DNA of 53,790 bases from an uncultured Prevotella sp. (GTDB lineage Bacteria; Bacteroidota; Bacteroidia; Bacteroidales; Bacteroidaceae), in assembly GCA_900315775.1 (NCBI GenBank), contig ONAJ01000013.1, positions 1 through 53,790 of the forward strand. The letters run 5' to 3'. The notes below the pieces were generated by a model that saw only the letters and a list, made by a program, of their open reading frames with translations, was not told where the DNA came from and did no database searches. Both the position numbers and the translations under genes were made by a program. Positions 1 to 7,571 of this stretch are shown piece by piece. Each line of letters opens with the position of its first letter. Within the stretch, counting starts at the first letter, position 1.

Positions 1-672
1 CAGAGCATAAATGTCTGTCCAAGGACCGAACTTATCGTAGTTCTGCTCCATCTGTTCTCGTGGAGCATAGCCGTTAGTATAGCTTACTGCAGTACTTGTA
101 GTGGCACCGCCCTTTTGCCTGTTCAGCTGTTTTGAGGCTCCAAAGTCTATGAGTTTTACCTCTCCATGAATATCCACCATTATATTGGCAGGTTTAAGGT
201 CAAGATGCCACAGCCCCATGTCGTGAACGGTCTTCAGAGCATCTAACAACTGAGACAACAGTCTAAGCACTTCTTCCTCTGGTAGTGGTGCTCCTGTACG
301 TTTCAGATGAGAAGAAAGACTTTCGCCATCAATATAGTCCATAATGTAATATGCAGTTCCATTCTCCTCAAAGAGGTCGTGGACTTTTACGATGTGGTCA
401 TTGCGCAGTTTACGCAGTCGTCGAGCTTCCTTCTTAAATTTTTCTTTCTGTTCTTCGAAACTCCTCAAGTTGGTGCTATTGCTAACACTAACGGAACTCG
501 AAAACTCGTCACGTTCCGTTACACCCTTCATGAAGAACTCCTTTATGGCTACTCGCTCTTCAAACTCAAGATTATAGCCAAGATAAGTGTTGCCAAAGCC
601 ACCTTCACCAAGAATTTTGTCTATTCTGTATTTTCCGCCTTGTAGCGTTGTATTGATTTTAAGGTGTTGCAT
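1..672 (-). CDS. Serine/threonine protein kinase (3' end outside window)
   Basis: Reading leftward from the ATG at 670-672 gives 224 residues of an open frame that leaves the window. It shows a Hanks-type kinase fold in order: glycine loop GEGGFG (about 22-27), the beta-3 lysine in VAIK (about 44), catalytic loop HLDLKPAN (156-163, catalytic D158 and N163), DFG (176-178) and a GYAPREQ activation-segment end (about 201-207). The HRD arginine is replaced by leucine, so it is a non-RD kinase. The start lies 8 bp after the stop of the PP2C gene, so the two are surely co-transcribed as a kinase/phosphatase pair. Whether it carries a transmembrane or sensor domain C-terminally cannot be seen here. 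Family identity is very secure; substrate is unknown, although the FHA proteins upstream are natural phospho-readers. Confidence 0.95.
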   Translation of the reverse strand, partial: MQHLKINTTLQGGKYRIDKILGEGGFGNTYLGYNLEFEERVAIKEFFMKGVTERDEFSSSVSVSNSTNLRSFEEQKEKFKKEARRLRKLRNDHIVKVHDLFEENGTAYYIMDYIDGESLSSHLKRTGAPLPEEEVLRLLSQLLDALKTVHDMGLWHLDLKPANIMVDIHGEVKLIDFGASKQLNRQKGGATTSTAVSYTNGYAPREQMEQNYDKFGPWTDIYAL

Positions 673-680
673 AGACTTAT

Positions 681-1901
681 TTATTTTTTGTCAAGTTGCT
701 TTTCTAATTGTTCTTTAACATGTTCGCTTTTATTTGTCTCATTTGCTTTCTGCACTGCAGAATCATTTGTCTTTCCTGATTTAGGCATAATCGGTTTTTG
801 TGCAGTATCTGACTTCGAGACTTGCCTACTTTTTGTTTCTTTACCCTTACCTTTATTCTTGACTATATTGGTTTTTGTTTCCGGCTGTTTGAAAAAACAA
901 TGATATACCGTTAATCCACCGACTGTAACAACAACAAGAAACGCCAGAACTATTAAGAATATCTTAAGGAGCGGTCTCTTTCGTTTGACTTTAACCGGAC
1001 CGACACCGATAAATCTCCTTCTTGGAGGTGCAGATACTACCACGACATCATCGCTGCCGGCAATTTCTACTTCTTGCTGCTTACGCCTATTTTTAATAAT
1101 GTTTACAGCATTGCATCGTGCAGTAGGTTCTTCGTCGATAAGTTTGTTGTCGCCATTCTCTATGAAAACATCCTTCACCTGCAGTAGCCACGCGGTGTGG
1201 TTGTCGTGATTATTCACTGTGGCGGCAATTAGTTTTTCTCTTTTTATTTCGTCTGGAACCCTCTCTGACAATATACCTGCCAGTTCCTCGTCACTCATCT
1301 GCTCCAGCATGCCGTCGGAACACATATAGAAATAGTCACCAGACTTTATATTCGTTATGTGGATAATATCAGGTCGGCAACGGTTATCTTCACCAGGAGT
1401 CATAGCACGAGTTATGACGTTCTTCTGCGGATAGGTAGCCATCTCTTCATAGGTTATCTCACCCGCCTGAAGAAGGTCAAACACTAAAGAATGGTCGCGT
1501 GACTGGTAAATAATTCCCTTTGAAGGACGAATATGATATATACGACTATCACCAATATGTGCTGCCGTAATGCCGTTACTGCTTATATATAATAAGGTGA
1601 GCGTTGTTCCCATCTTCTTCAGCTCTCCACCGTCTTGGTCATCAAGTTTTAAATATGCGTATTCTAGGGCTTCTTGAAGTTGTGTATCAGAAAATGGGTC
1701 TTTAGCGTTTTTGGTAAACCATTCGCCTAAAGCTGCACACACTGTTTGACTTGCCACCTCTCCTTTTTCGTGTCCGCCCATACCGTCGCAGACAACAAAT
1801 AACTTAGACTGTTTATCCTCTTGTGGCCACAAGGAATCTTCTTGGTTCGGTCTTTGACCTAACTCATGTATAGAGAGAGGGGAATATAATTCTATCTTCA
1901 T
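681..1901 (-). CDS. PP2C-family Ser/Thr phosphatase with C-terminal membrane segment
   Basis: This 406-residue protein has the PP2C metal-site motifs: NQED (about 19-22), VCDGMGG (about 37-43), AHIGDSRIY (about 115), RDHS, MCSDGM (about 193) and DNHT near the domain end. PP2C enzymes remove phosphate from Ser/Thr and need Mn/Mg. After the roughly 255-residue catalytic domain comes a basic linker and one hydrophobic stretch (about 316-340), followed by a Lys/Glu/Ser-rich tail of about 65 residues. The enzyme is therefore probably membrane-tethered with the catalytic domain in the cytoplasm and the tail outside. The start is 3 bp after the stop of the upstream FHA gene and the kinase follows, so it is the counter-acting phosphatase of the cluster. 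Confidence 0.93.
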   Translation of the reverse strand: MKIELYSPLSIHELGQRPNQEDSLWPQEDKQSKLFVVCDGMGGHEKGEVASQTVCAALGEWFTKNAKDPFSDTQLQEALEYAYLKLDDQDGGELKKMGTTLTLLYISSNGITAAHIGDSRIYHIRPSKGIIYQSRDHSLVFDLLQAGEITYEEMATYPQKNVITRAMTPGEDNRCRPDIIHITNIKSGDYFYMCSDGMLEQMSDEELAGILSERVPDEIKREKLIAATVNNHDNHTAWLLQVKDVFIENGDNKLIDEEPTARCNAVNIIKNRRKQQEVEIAGSDDVVVVSAPPRRRFIGVGPVKVKRKRPLLKIFLIVLAFLVVVTVGGLTVYHCFFKQPETKTNIVKNKGKGKETKSRQVSKSDTAQKPIMPKSGKTNDSAVQKANETNKSEHVKEQLEKQLDKK

Positions 1902-1904
1902 GTC

Positions 1905-2477
1905 TTATGAAAGTTTAATGGTTATTTTTGTGCGACCCATAGTGACTATGTTTCCGTCTGCAAGTCTTATCTCATCGCCATTCTCCACTCGTTGGGTATC
2001 AACTCTTGTGATATTCATGTTCTTATAGTTGAAAATCACTGCTTTCTTCGTGCCGTCAGGTAGTGGAGTCACTCTTATGTTGCAATGTTGTCTGCTGAGG
2101 TAAGCATCGTTTGTCGGAATCTGTATCGTAGCCTTCGAAGTGAATGCTTTTCTTCCTATTATGTTGTCTCCATCTCTTAACGGATAGTTTACACCATTAT
2201 GAATGAATGAGGCATTAATTGTTTTAGCTGATGTAGGTGAAGAGAGTTGTGTCTCACCGGAAACAGATTGCCCTAACTGTGTTGCACCACTATCAACCGC
2301 TGGTCTTTTCGGAGCATAATATGTATGAGCCTCAACAGGCTCCTTTTTCGGAGTAAATTTTATAATAAGTTCAGACTTACAAAAGGGGCATGTAATTTGC
2401 TTTTCTGTTTCGTTGTTAGTGTTTTTTATGTCTAACACAACATTACAATAGGGACACTTTATTCTCTTTACCTGCAT
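1905..2477 (-). CDS. Zinc-ribbon plus FHA-domain protein
   Basis: The 190-residue protein begins with a four-cysteine ribbon (C8-x2-C11 and C30-x2-C33), then a polar linker, then an FHA domain of about 90 residues with IIGRK, YLSRQHC and a following NGDEI strand. The Arg, Ser and His of the GR/SxxH pattern, which bind phosphothreonine in FHA domains, are all present. No membrane segment is seen. It sits 15 bp after the repeat protein and 3 bp before the PP2C gene, so it is probably the adaptor that reads phosphorylation by the neighbouring kinase. The partner is not visible from sequence. Confidence 0.9.
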   Translation of the reverse strand: MQVKRIKCPYCNVVLDIKNTNNETEKQITCPFCKSELIIKFTPKKEPVEAHTYYAPKRPAVDSGATQLGQSVSGETQLSSPTSAKTINASFIHNGVNYPLRDGDNIIGRKAFTSKATIQIPTNDAYLSRQHCNIRVTPLPDGTKKAVIFNYKNMNITRVDTQRVENGDEIRLADGNIVTMGRTKITIKLS

Positions 2478-2492
2478 CGTCGTTTATTCTTT

Positions 2493-3575
2493 TTATACTT
2501 CTGTCATCATGTTATCTACATCATATACGTCATCGTTCGTTCCTGGGTCTTCCATCTCCGTAGAATATAAGTTGGCAGGCTCCTCGACAACTTCATTCAC
2601 GGTTGCAAAATTACCTTGCGTGTCAACAATTAAATCAGGATCACTGATTCGTAGATTGTCGTCAACATCAACAATTGCTACATCAGCGTTTCCGTCATTG
2701 TTAAAGTCATAATTCGCTTCAAGATGACCTGTTGTGTCAGTGAACCCCACGATGTGCACATCTTCTCCCAACGAGAAGTTGTTCTCAAGTTGGTCATTCA
2801 CAAAAACAACATCTGGGTCAGGATCGGCTTGAGGAACCTCTACTACTGGGCTATCATCAGTGGGAACGACGTAAACCGTTGTCGTTGGAACTGCGTGATG
2901 TACATCATGTGCGAAGTCTGCTTTTGCTTCAGCTGACATTGCATTCCACTCTGCCTCAGTATAGGTGTTATAAAGACCTCCGTGCCAATAGAACACTCCA
3001 CCGGGACCTACCTCAGCACGTGCGGCAGCGAAAGCATCACCAAACGATAGGTGGTCGCCCATATCGTGAACATGATGACCGCTTACCGCAAAGTCATCTA
3101 CGTGACTTGCAAAGTTTGCCTTCTCTTGAATAGGAAGCGAGTTCCATTCTTCCTTTGTATAGGTGTTATAAAGACCTCCATGCCAATAAAACACTCCACC
3201 GGGACCTACTTCAGCACGTGCGGCAGCGAAAGCATCACCAAACGATAGGTTGTTGTGAACTTCAGCTAACTGAGGATGGTTTGAACCTACTTGACCATTA
3301 ATGTCAATTGCAGTATTTCCTTGATCCTCTGCTTTGGTTGCCTGAGAATCTTCCTGAGGCTGAGATGTCTCTTCTCCTTCTTTGGCCTGTGGGTCAATAG
3401 TAGGACCTTCTTCTCCTGCTCCTTTACTTGCAAATACTTGCTGCGCTCCAAATATGAGACCAGCTCCCATTAGGATTCCAGATACACCGCCCAGCGTTAC
3501 CTTAGCCCAAGAATTGTCTTTCTTTTCATTATTATTCTGTGATGGGCTCTCAATGATTGTTTCTTCGTTGTACAT
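2493..3575 (-). CDS. Single-pass membrane protein with a duplicated ~50-residue module
   Basis: This 360-residue protein has an about 25-residue polar N-terminus, one membrane segment (about 27-49), an acidic Gln/Glu/Thr linker, two copies of a module, and an acidic C-terminal region containing a calcium-loop-like stretch (DFNNDGNADV). The module copies share an identical 31-residue core that starts LSFGDAF and includes GVFYWHGGLYNTYT, then diverge in an EW-N...F tail. No enzyme motif is recognised. The topology suggests a short cytoplasmic tail with Thr/Ser residues that the cluster kinase could modify, and modules displayed in the periplasm. It has its own consensus promoter (3604-3635) and heads the FHA-PP2C-kinase transcript. 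Function unknown. Confidence 0.82.
   Translation of the reverse strand: MYNEETIIESPSQNNNEKKDNSWAKVTLGGVSGILMGAGLIFGAQQVFASKGAGEEGPTIDPQAKEGEETSQPQEDSQATKAEDQGNTAIDINGQVGSNHPQLAEVHNNLSFGDAFAAARAEVGPGGVFYWHGGLYNTYTKEEWNSLPIQEKANFASHVDDFAVSGHHVHDMGDHLSFGDAFAAARAEVGPGGVFYWHGGLYNTYTEAEWNAMSAEAKADFAHDVHHAVPTTTVYVVPTDDSPVVEVPQADPDPDVVFVNDQLENNFSLGEDVHIVGFTDTTGHLEANYDFNNDGNADVAIVDVDDNLRISDPDLIVDTQGNFATVNEVVEEPANLYSTEMEDPGTNDDVYDVDNMMTEV
2960..3250 (-). repeat. 93-bp direct repeat inside the membrane-protein gene
   Basis: Two copies, 2960-3052 and 3158-3250, are identical at 90 of 93 positions. The three differences are synonymous, so both encode the same 31-residue core. The copies start 198 bp apart, an exact multiple of three, so gain or loss of a unit would keep the frame. 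Confidence 0.9.
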
Positions 3576-3603
3576 AATAGTAATTTTTATTGGTTTGACG
3601 TTG

Positions 3604-3635
3604 CAAAGATATGGTGATTTTCAAGCGCTCCCAAA
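3604..3635 (-). promoter_or_regulatory. Bacteroidetes-type promoter for the repeat protein-FHA-PP2C-kinase run
   Basis: On the minus strand TTTG (3632-3635) is followed after 20 bp by TATCTTTG (3604-3611), matching the known TTTG / TAnnTTTG consensus. The predicted start is near 3598-3600, about 25 nt before the ATG at 3575. Confidence 0.75.
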
Positions 3636-3680
3636 GTTCTGAATTCATTCTGTATAAAACACCCCGTTTTCCTTACGAAA

Positions 3681-4379
3681 CTATTTTATTATCTTAGCTT
3701 TACAGTATGGACATGCATCATTTTGCATAATCAGGTCAAAATCCTGATACCCTAAGAAGTGTTTACATTTAGGACATACGTAGGTTCGTTGCAGTTCTTT
3801 CTTCATTTCCTCCTGCCTTTCAATACTGTCGTCAGCGAATCTCTTGTACAGACCGTATATCATAAGTAATAGTGCTAAGATTGTAAAAACCAAAGTAATT
3901 GCCCTGAATTGAGGAGGTATTGTCGGAGATACGAATGATATTGTTGTAAGAATACCACCTAGAGTAGAGAATAACATTGGAATACTTGCCAATAGACCGT
4001 TATTTTTCTGTCTTTTACGGATGGCTATATTTTCATTGTTGTAGTTCTCCCATACATACTTTAATTTTCGGAAATCAACAGTCTCGACTTTTGGTTCTCT
4101 AAAATAATCCCACGACAAGAGGTAATGCGATTTGCCAAGTTCTACTTTATCACTCTCGTTTACTACCTTACTTTCTATGGCTATACCATTTACATAAGTT
4201 ACGTTCAAGTCGTTAAGGTTCTTTATCTTCCACTTATTTGTTCCCAATGGCGTCATTGACAGGTGATTACGGCTCACATCAACTGGTACGCTACCAGGAT
4301 TGCCAGCCAACTGAATTTTCCCTTCTTTTGTTATACTCAATCTACGAGTCTGCTGTTCTCTTCCAACTAATATCTCCAT
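3681..4379 (-). CDS. FHA-like membrane protein with C-terminal zinc ribbon
   Basis: The 232-residue protein starts with a divergent FHA-like domain (VGRE near the start, VSRNHL about 41-46, a later NVTYVNG strand). Two adjacent hydrophobic segments follow (about 137-158 and 165-187) with a short loop, then a charged helix and a four-cysteine ribbon (CPKC and CPYC, about 208-228). Both ends would be cytoplasmic. It follows the LytTR gene by 6 bp and precedes the promoter of the repeat-protein gene. I infer that it is a membrane-bound phospho-reader of the same signalling cluster. The SRxH core is kept but the rest of the FHA domain is weak. Confidence 0.78.
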   Translation of the reverse strand: MEILVGREQQTRRLSITKEGKIQLAGNPGSVPVDVSRNHLSMTPLGTNKWKIKNLNDLNVTYVNGIAIESKVVNESDKVELGKSHYLLSWDYFREPKVETVDFRKLKYVWENYNNENIAIRKRQKNNGLLASIPMLFSTLGGILTTISFVSPTIPPQFRAITLVFTILALLLMIYGLYKRFADDSIERQEEMKKELQRTYVCPKCKHFLGYQDFDLIMQNDACPYCKAKIIK

Positions 4380-4385
4380 TTTCTA

Positions 4386-4748
4386 CTATTCTTTATTTGT
4401 AATAATTGACTTCATTGCCCTAAGAGCTTCCTTCGATATAGGCAACTGGAATAAAAAGTTGTAGCAGTCTGATAACAACAATACCTGCTTAAGTGTATCT
4501 ATTTGGTATATATACTTCATGTTGATGATAAATCTCTTCCCGACACGCATAAACTGCCTTGCAGTGACATCTAATTGTTGAGCTAAAGCGCTTTCGGTAT
4601 GTGACAGATTCATCGACAGACAACTCTTATGTTTGTTTGTAGTTATCATATAGGTGTAATTACCGTCACTTTCAAAATAAACAATATTTCGAATGTTTAT
4701 TCTTATAAGTTTGTCGCGAGAATTGAAGTATATCCACTGCTTTTCCAT
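4386..4748 (-). CDS. LytTR-domain DNA-binding regulator
   Basis: The 120-residue protein is essentially one LytTR domain, with the family features IVYFESDGNYTYM (about 22-34), SL..ALAQQL and the FMRVGKRFIINMKYI segment (about 66-80). LytTR domains bind direct-repeat DNA through a beta fold. There is no receiver domain, so it is a stand-alone regulator rather than a classical response regulator. The gene is first in a run with the FHA membrane protein (6-bp gap). A hairpin (CTTGC/GCAAG, about 4773-4791) lies close upstream of the ATG, and a consensus promoter lies only at 5138-5168, giving an exceptionally long leader. Confidence 0.88.
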   Translation of the reverse strand: MEKQWIYFNSRDKLIRINIRNIVYFESDGNYTYMITTNKHKSCLSMNLSHTESALAQQLDVTARQFMRVGKRFIINMKYIYQIDTLKQVLLLSDCYNFLFQLPISKEALRAMKSIITNKE

Positions 4749-5131
4749 AGCCCGAAACTCTTGCCTTGCGCCTCCCCTGCAAGACTTCTTTTAGATTGTC
4801 GGTTAGTAGCATAGATATGAAAAAAGCGTGAGAGTCTGTACTTCGTTACTCATCCCGCTATACAAGGCCTTCGCATTGCCCAATCCAGACTGAACGAGCA
4901 ACGCCAGAAGCCCACGCCGAATATGCAGATACGAAAACTGTTCTGTTTGGAAAACAGACAAATCTGTATGTTACATACCCCAAATGGACATCTACCGTTG
5001 CGATGTTCCTTGCTGGATTTCAGAGTTTGCGAAGTTCTGTATAGCCAAGAACAAGCGCGTAGTAAACGCCTTCCCATAAATATGTATCCCCTAAACCTCA
5101 GCAGTCTTATGACTACTTTTGGCATAAAAGG
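4749..5131 (-). promoter_or_regulatory. Unusually long (~380 nt) leader, possibly structured RNA, upstream of the LytTR gene
   Basis: Leftward transcription from the promoter at 5138-5168 gives about 380 nt before the LytTR ATG. Hairpins can be drawn: TCTGTTT/AAACAGA (about 4942-4958) with a 3-nt loop, GGA-CATC/GATG-TCC (about 4984-5012) with a bulge, and CTTGC/GCAAG just before the gene. A 91-residue open frame (ATG 5123-5125 to 4850) begins about 6 nt after the predicted transcription start. It is rich in Arg and Cys and resembles no protein I know. This stretch may be a regulatory leader, a leader-peptide gene or an independent small RNA; sequence alone does not decide. Confidence 0.5.
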
Positions 5132-5137
5132 ACGTTG

Positions 5138-5168
5138 CAAAGATAATTATTTTTAATAATTCCACAAA
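5138..5168 (-). promoter_or_regulatory. Consensus promoter upstream of the LytTR leader
   Basis: Minus-strand TTTG (5165-5168), 19-bp AT-rich spacer, TATCTTTG (5138-5145). The predicted start is near 5131-5133. Confidence 0.78.
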
Positions 5169-5221
5169 AAAAAATAATATTTTTCTTTAAAGACGAAAAA
5201 ACTGAGAGAAAACATATAACA

Positions 5222-5247
5222 AAAGGCTATCCTCACGGACAGCCTTT
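5222..5247 (-). terminator. Terminator, probably bidirectional, after the S8 peptidase gene
   Basis: An 11-bp stem with one mismatch (5222-5232 with 5237-5247, TCAC loop) has T-rich flanks on both sides: TTTTG on the minus strand and TTTGTTTTTT on the plus strand. It separates the S8 peptidase transcript from the LytTR leader promoter. Confidence 0.75.
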
Positions 5248-5366
5248 GTTTTTTATACAAAAAACATTATGAACCACAAAAAATTTATCTTAATTAATTC
5301 TGGTTGCAAAGGTAGGGGGTTCTGGGGATTTGTGCAATACCTAAAATTAGGGTTTTTGCAAAATAC

Positions 5367-7478
5367 CTAATTGTTGGTAGTGCGAAGGAGGAAGGAGCCT
5401 GTGAGGGTGGCGTCGGAGGAGGTGAGCTGGAGGACATAAACGCCTGAGGGACAGGAGGTGAGGGGCACACGGAGGGTGGTGACGCCCTGAGGGAAGGTGT
5501 GGCTCTCGAGGAGTGCTCCCTGAAGGGTGTATAGCGCTGCGGCGAGGGGTGACGACGTGGGGACGTCGCTGGTGAGGAGGGCGCTGCCGTCACCTACGGC
5601 GGTGAGACGGAGTGAGGAGGGATGACGTGTGGAGATGGTGCCGTCGTAGGTGGGTATCTGCAGAACGTCCAGGAGTCCTGCATAGGCGTCGATTTCTCCG
5701 TAGCCGGTGTAGTTGTCTTTCTGGGCGGGCTGACGACGACAGGTGCGCGAGAGGACGTCCTTGACATCCTGAGGGGTTAGCGTGGGACACGCCTCGAGCC
5801 ACAGGGCTATGATGCCTGCTACGAAGGGTGTTGACATGGAGGTGCCTGAATTGCAGTTCCACGCATAGGTGCGACCGTTGAAGGGGAAGTGCTCTACGTC
5901 CCACTGGATATCGTTGGCGTCGGGATGGTTCTCGAGATAGTAGCTGCTGTAGGAGGAGATGATATTGGTGCCGGGGGCTACGACGTCGGGCTTGGTGAGT
6001 CCCATGAGGGTGGGTCCTACGCTGGAGTAGCTGCCTACGTCGCCGGGATGTTCGAAGGTGAAGTATTCTTTCCACTCGCCTTTATAGTTAAGGGCTCCGG
6101 GGCGGTAGCTGTTGGCACCGACGCAGACGACGGCGGGAGCGGAGCTGGGGGAATGGATGCTGTAACGACGTTCGCCGGCAACGAGCTGTGGGTCAAGGGA
6201 ATTGGTGCCCATCTCGCCTTTAAGGAGGAAGAACTCTATGTCGGCATCGTTGCCTATGACTTCGAGCGAGAAGGGTGTCTCCTTGCCAAAGCCGCCGGGA
6301 CCTTTGACATAGACCTCGTAGGCGCTCTCGTCGGGGTTGTAGCAGTTGGGATAGGCTGCCATCATGACGACATACTGCACGTTGGCTATCTTGAAGGTGT
6401 CGGCGATGAGGGAGTCGGGCTGCTGGAAGATACGTTCTGAGGGCACTTCGACCTTATGACGGTAGCCGGAGGGGTGATAGAAGGTGAGCAGGAAACGGAA
6501 GGGGACGTCGGCACGCAGCTCGCCGTGAACGTAGTCGAGGTAGGAGGTCATGAAGGTGCCTGAGCGCTCCACACCGCGGGGTTTGTGGAAATAGGTGGGG
6601 CTGCCTCCCCTATTGCCTGCTGATGCCACGATGATGCGTCCGGGACCCGTCATGCGCTCAAGGACTTCGTAGTACAGCTGGTCGTCGCCGTAGAGGTCCT
6701 GACAGGAGCCTTCGCTGAAGCTGACGACGCAGGGCTTGCCAACGGACTCGGCATAGTCGAAACAGTACTGGAAACCGAGGGCATCGGTGGCGGTGGTGTA
6801 CTTATAACGGTCGAGACTATCGACGAGGTGGAGGTCGTCGGTGACGACGTTGTTGACAAGACAGAGGTCGCTCTCGTATGCCACACCACGATAGGGACGG
6901 TTGTAGCCGCTGCCTGCAGCGATGCCTGCGGTGTGGGTGCCGTGGGTCTGGTCGAGTCCGTCACGCGAATGGGCATAGGCAAGGATAGCACTCTCGGTGG
7001 TGTAGTCGGCACCGACGTAGAGCTGGCTGCCGACGGTGTCGAGGGATAGCTGGTCCCAGAAGCGTTTCACACGGTAGCGGGTGGCTGTGGGGTCGTAGAA
7101 ATTGGGATGGGTGAGGTCGAAACCGACGTCCTGAACACCTACGACGACGCCCTTGCCGGTATAAGCCTGAGGAAGACGGATGCCTTCGTGGACACGACTG
7201 ACGCCGAGGAGGTGACGTGTGGTGTCGGTGAGGGTGGTGCAGCTCTTGCCAGCCTCGATGCGCAGCACCTCGGGATGACTGAAGAGCTCGTCGATACGGT
7301 TCAAGGGGATGCTGACGGCGTGGATGTCGCCCCACTGATGAAGCCAACGACAGCCGCAGCGCTCGAAGAGTGCGGTGTCGTCGCCGGAGAGACGCACAAA
7401 GGCGGTGACCTGCGACTGCGCCTGCGAATGAAGTCCGCAGAGCAGCATCAACAGTAGGACGAGGTGTCGTAGCATCAT
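5367..7478 (-). CDS. Secreted S8 (subtilisin-family) serine peptidase with C-terminal sorting-type domain
   Basis: From the ATG at 7476-7478 the protein has 703 residues. It starts with a signal peptide (MMLRHLVLLLMLLCGLHSQA), then a propeptide-like stretch and the subtilase catalytic domain: Asp in VGVQDVGFD (about 117), His in THGTHTAG (about 179), oxyanion Asn in SAGN (about 288) and Ser in NSGTSMSTP (about 547). A roughly 250-residue insert separates Asn and Ser, as in other Bacteroidetes S8 proteins. The last ~75 residues (ending SGVYVLQL... LLRTTNN) resemble a type IX secretion sorting domain. A longer frame to 7550 begins inside the terminator of the upstream gene, so the shorter start is chosen. 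The gene is clearly GC-richer than its flanks. Confidence 0.93.
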   Translation of the reverse strand: MMLRHLVLLLMLLCGLHSQAQSQVTAFVRLSGDDTALFERCGCRWLHQWGDIHAVSIPLNRIDELFSHPEVLRIEAGKSCTTLTDTTRHLLGVSRVHEGIRLPQAYTGKGVVVGVQDVGFDLTHPNFYDPTATRYRVKRFWDQLSLDTVGSQLYVGADYTTESAILAYAHSRDGLDQTHGTHTAGIAAGSGYNRPYRGVAYESDLCLVNNVVTDDLHLVDSLDRYKYTTATDALGFQYCFDYAESVGKPCVVSFSEGSCQDLYGDDQLYYEVLERMTGPGRIIVASAGNRGGSPTYFHKPRGVERSGTFMTSYLDYVHGELRADVPFRFLLTFYHPSGYRHKVEVPSERIFQQPDSLIADTFKIANVQYVVMMAAYPNCYNPDESAYEVYVKGPGGFGKETPFSLEVIGNDADIEFFLLKGEMGTNSLDPQLVAGERRYSIHSPSSAPAVVCVGANSYRPGALNYKGEWKEYFTFEHPGDVGSYSSVGPTLMGLTKPDVVAPGTNIISSYSSYYLENHPDANDIQWDVEHFPFNGRTYAWNCNSGTSMSTPFVAGIIALWLEACPTLTPQDVKDVLSRTCRRQPAQKDNYTGYGEIDAYAGLLDVLQIPTYDGTISTRHPSSLRLTAVGDGSALLTSDVPTSSPLAAALYTLQGALLESHTFPQGVTTLRVPLTSCPSGVYVLQLTSSDATLTGSFLLRTTNN

Positions 7479-7482
7479 TGTG

Positions 7483-7513
7483 CAAAGGAAAGAAAAATTT
7501 TCCACACAACAAA
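7483..7513 (-). promoter_or_regulatory. Promoter of the S8 peptidase gene
   Basis: Minus-strand TTTG (7510-7513), 19-bp spacer, TTCCTTTG (7483-7490), one mismatch to TAnnTTTG. The expected start falls within a few bases of the ATG at 7478, so the mRNA may be nearly leaderless. Confidence 0.6.
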
Positions 7514-7518
7514 ATAAA

Positions 7519-7546
7519 GGGCTATAAATCTTTCGACCTATAGCCC
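7519..7546 (-). terminator. Terminator of the small exported-protein gene
   Basis: Perfect 8-bp stem GGGCTATA/TATAGCCC with a 12-nt loop, followed on the minus strand by TTTATTTT. It lies 25 bp after the stop of the gene at 7572. Confidence 0.82.
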
Positions 7547-7571
7547 ACATTTTAGAGGTTTTACTTGTTAT

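Noticed and set aside
1-4748. Type VI secretion regulatory locus
   Set aside because: Kinase, phosphatase and FHA genes occur in such loci, but no Tss structural gene is visible, and the LytTR and repeat proteins do not fit.
4850-5140. 96-codon frame on the minus strand in the LytTR leader, starting with TTG
   Set aside because: The TTG at 5138-5140 lies inside the -7 promoter element. The inner ATG at 5123-5125 remains possible as a leader peptide but the composition is unlike a typical protein, so it is described in the leader entry and not called as a gene.
5307-5314. TACCTTTG on the minus strand between the S8 gene and its terminator
   Set aside because: No TTTG at the right distance and only a terminator follows; it is probably a chance match, or at most a weak start.
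7479-7550. Longer N-terminus for the S8 peptidase
   Set aside because: It starts within the terminator hairpin of the upstream gene and places 24 residues before a textbook signal peptide.
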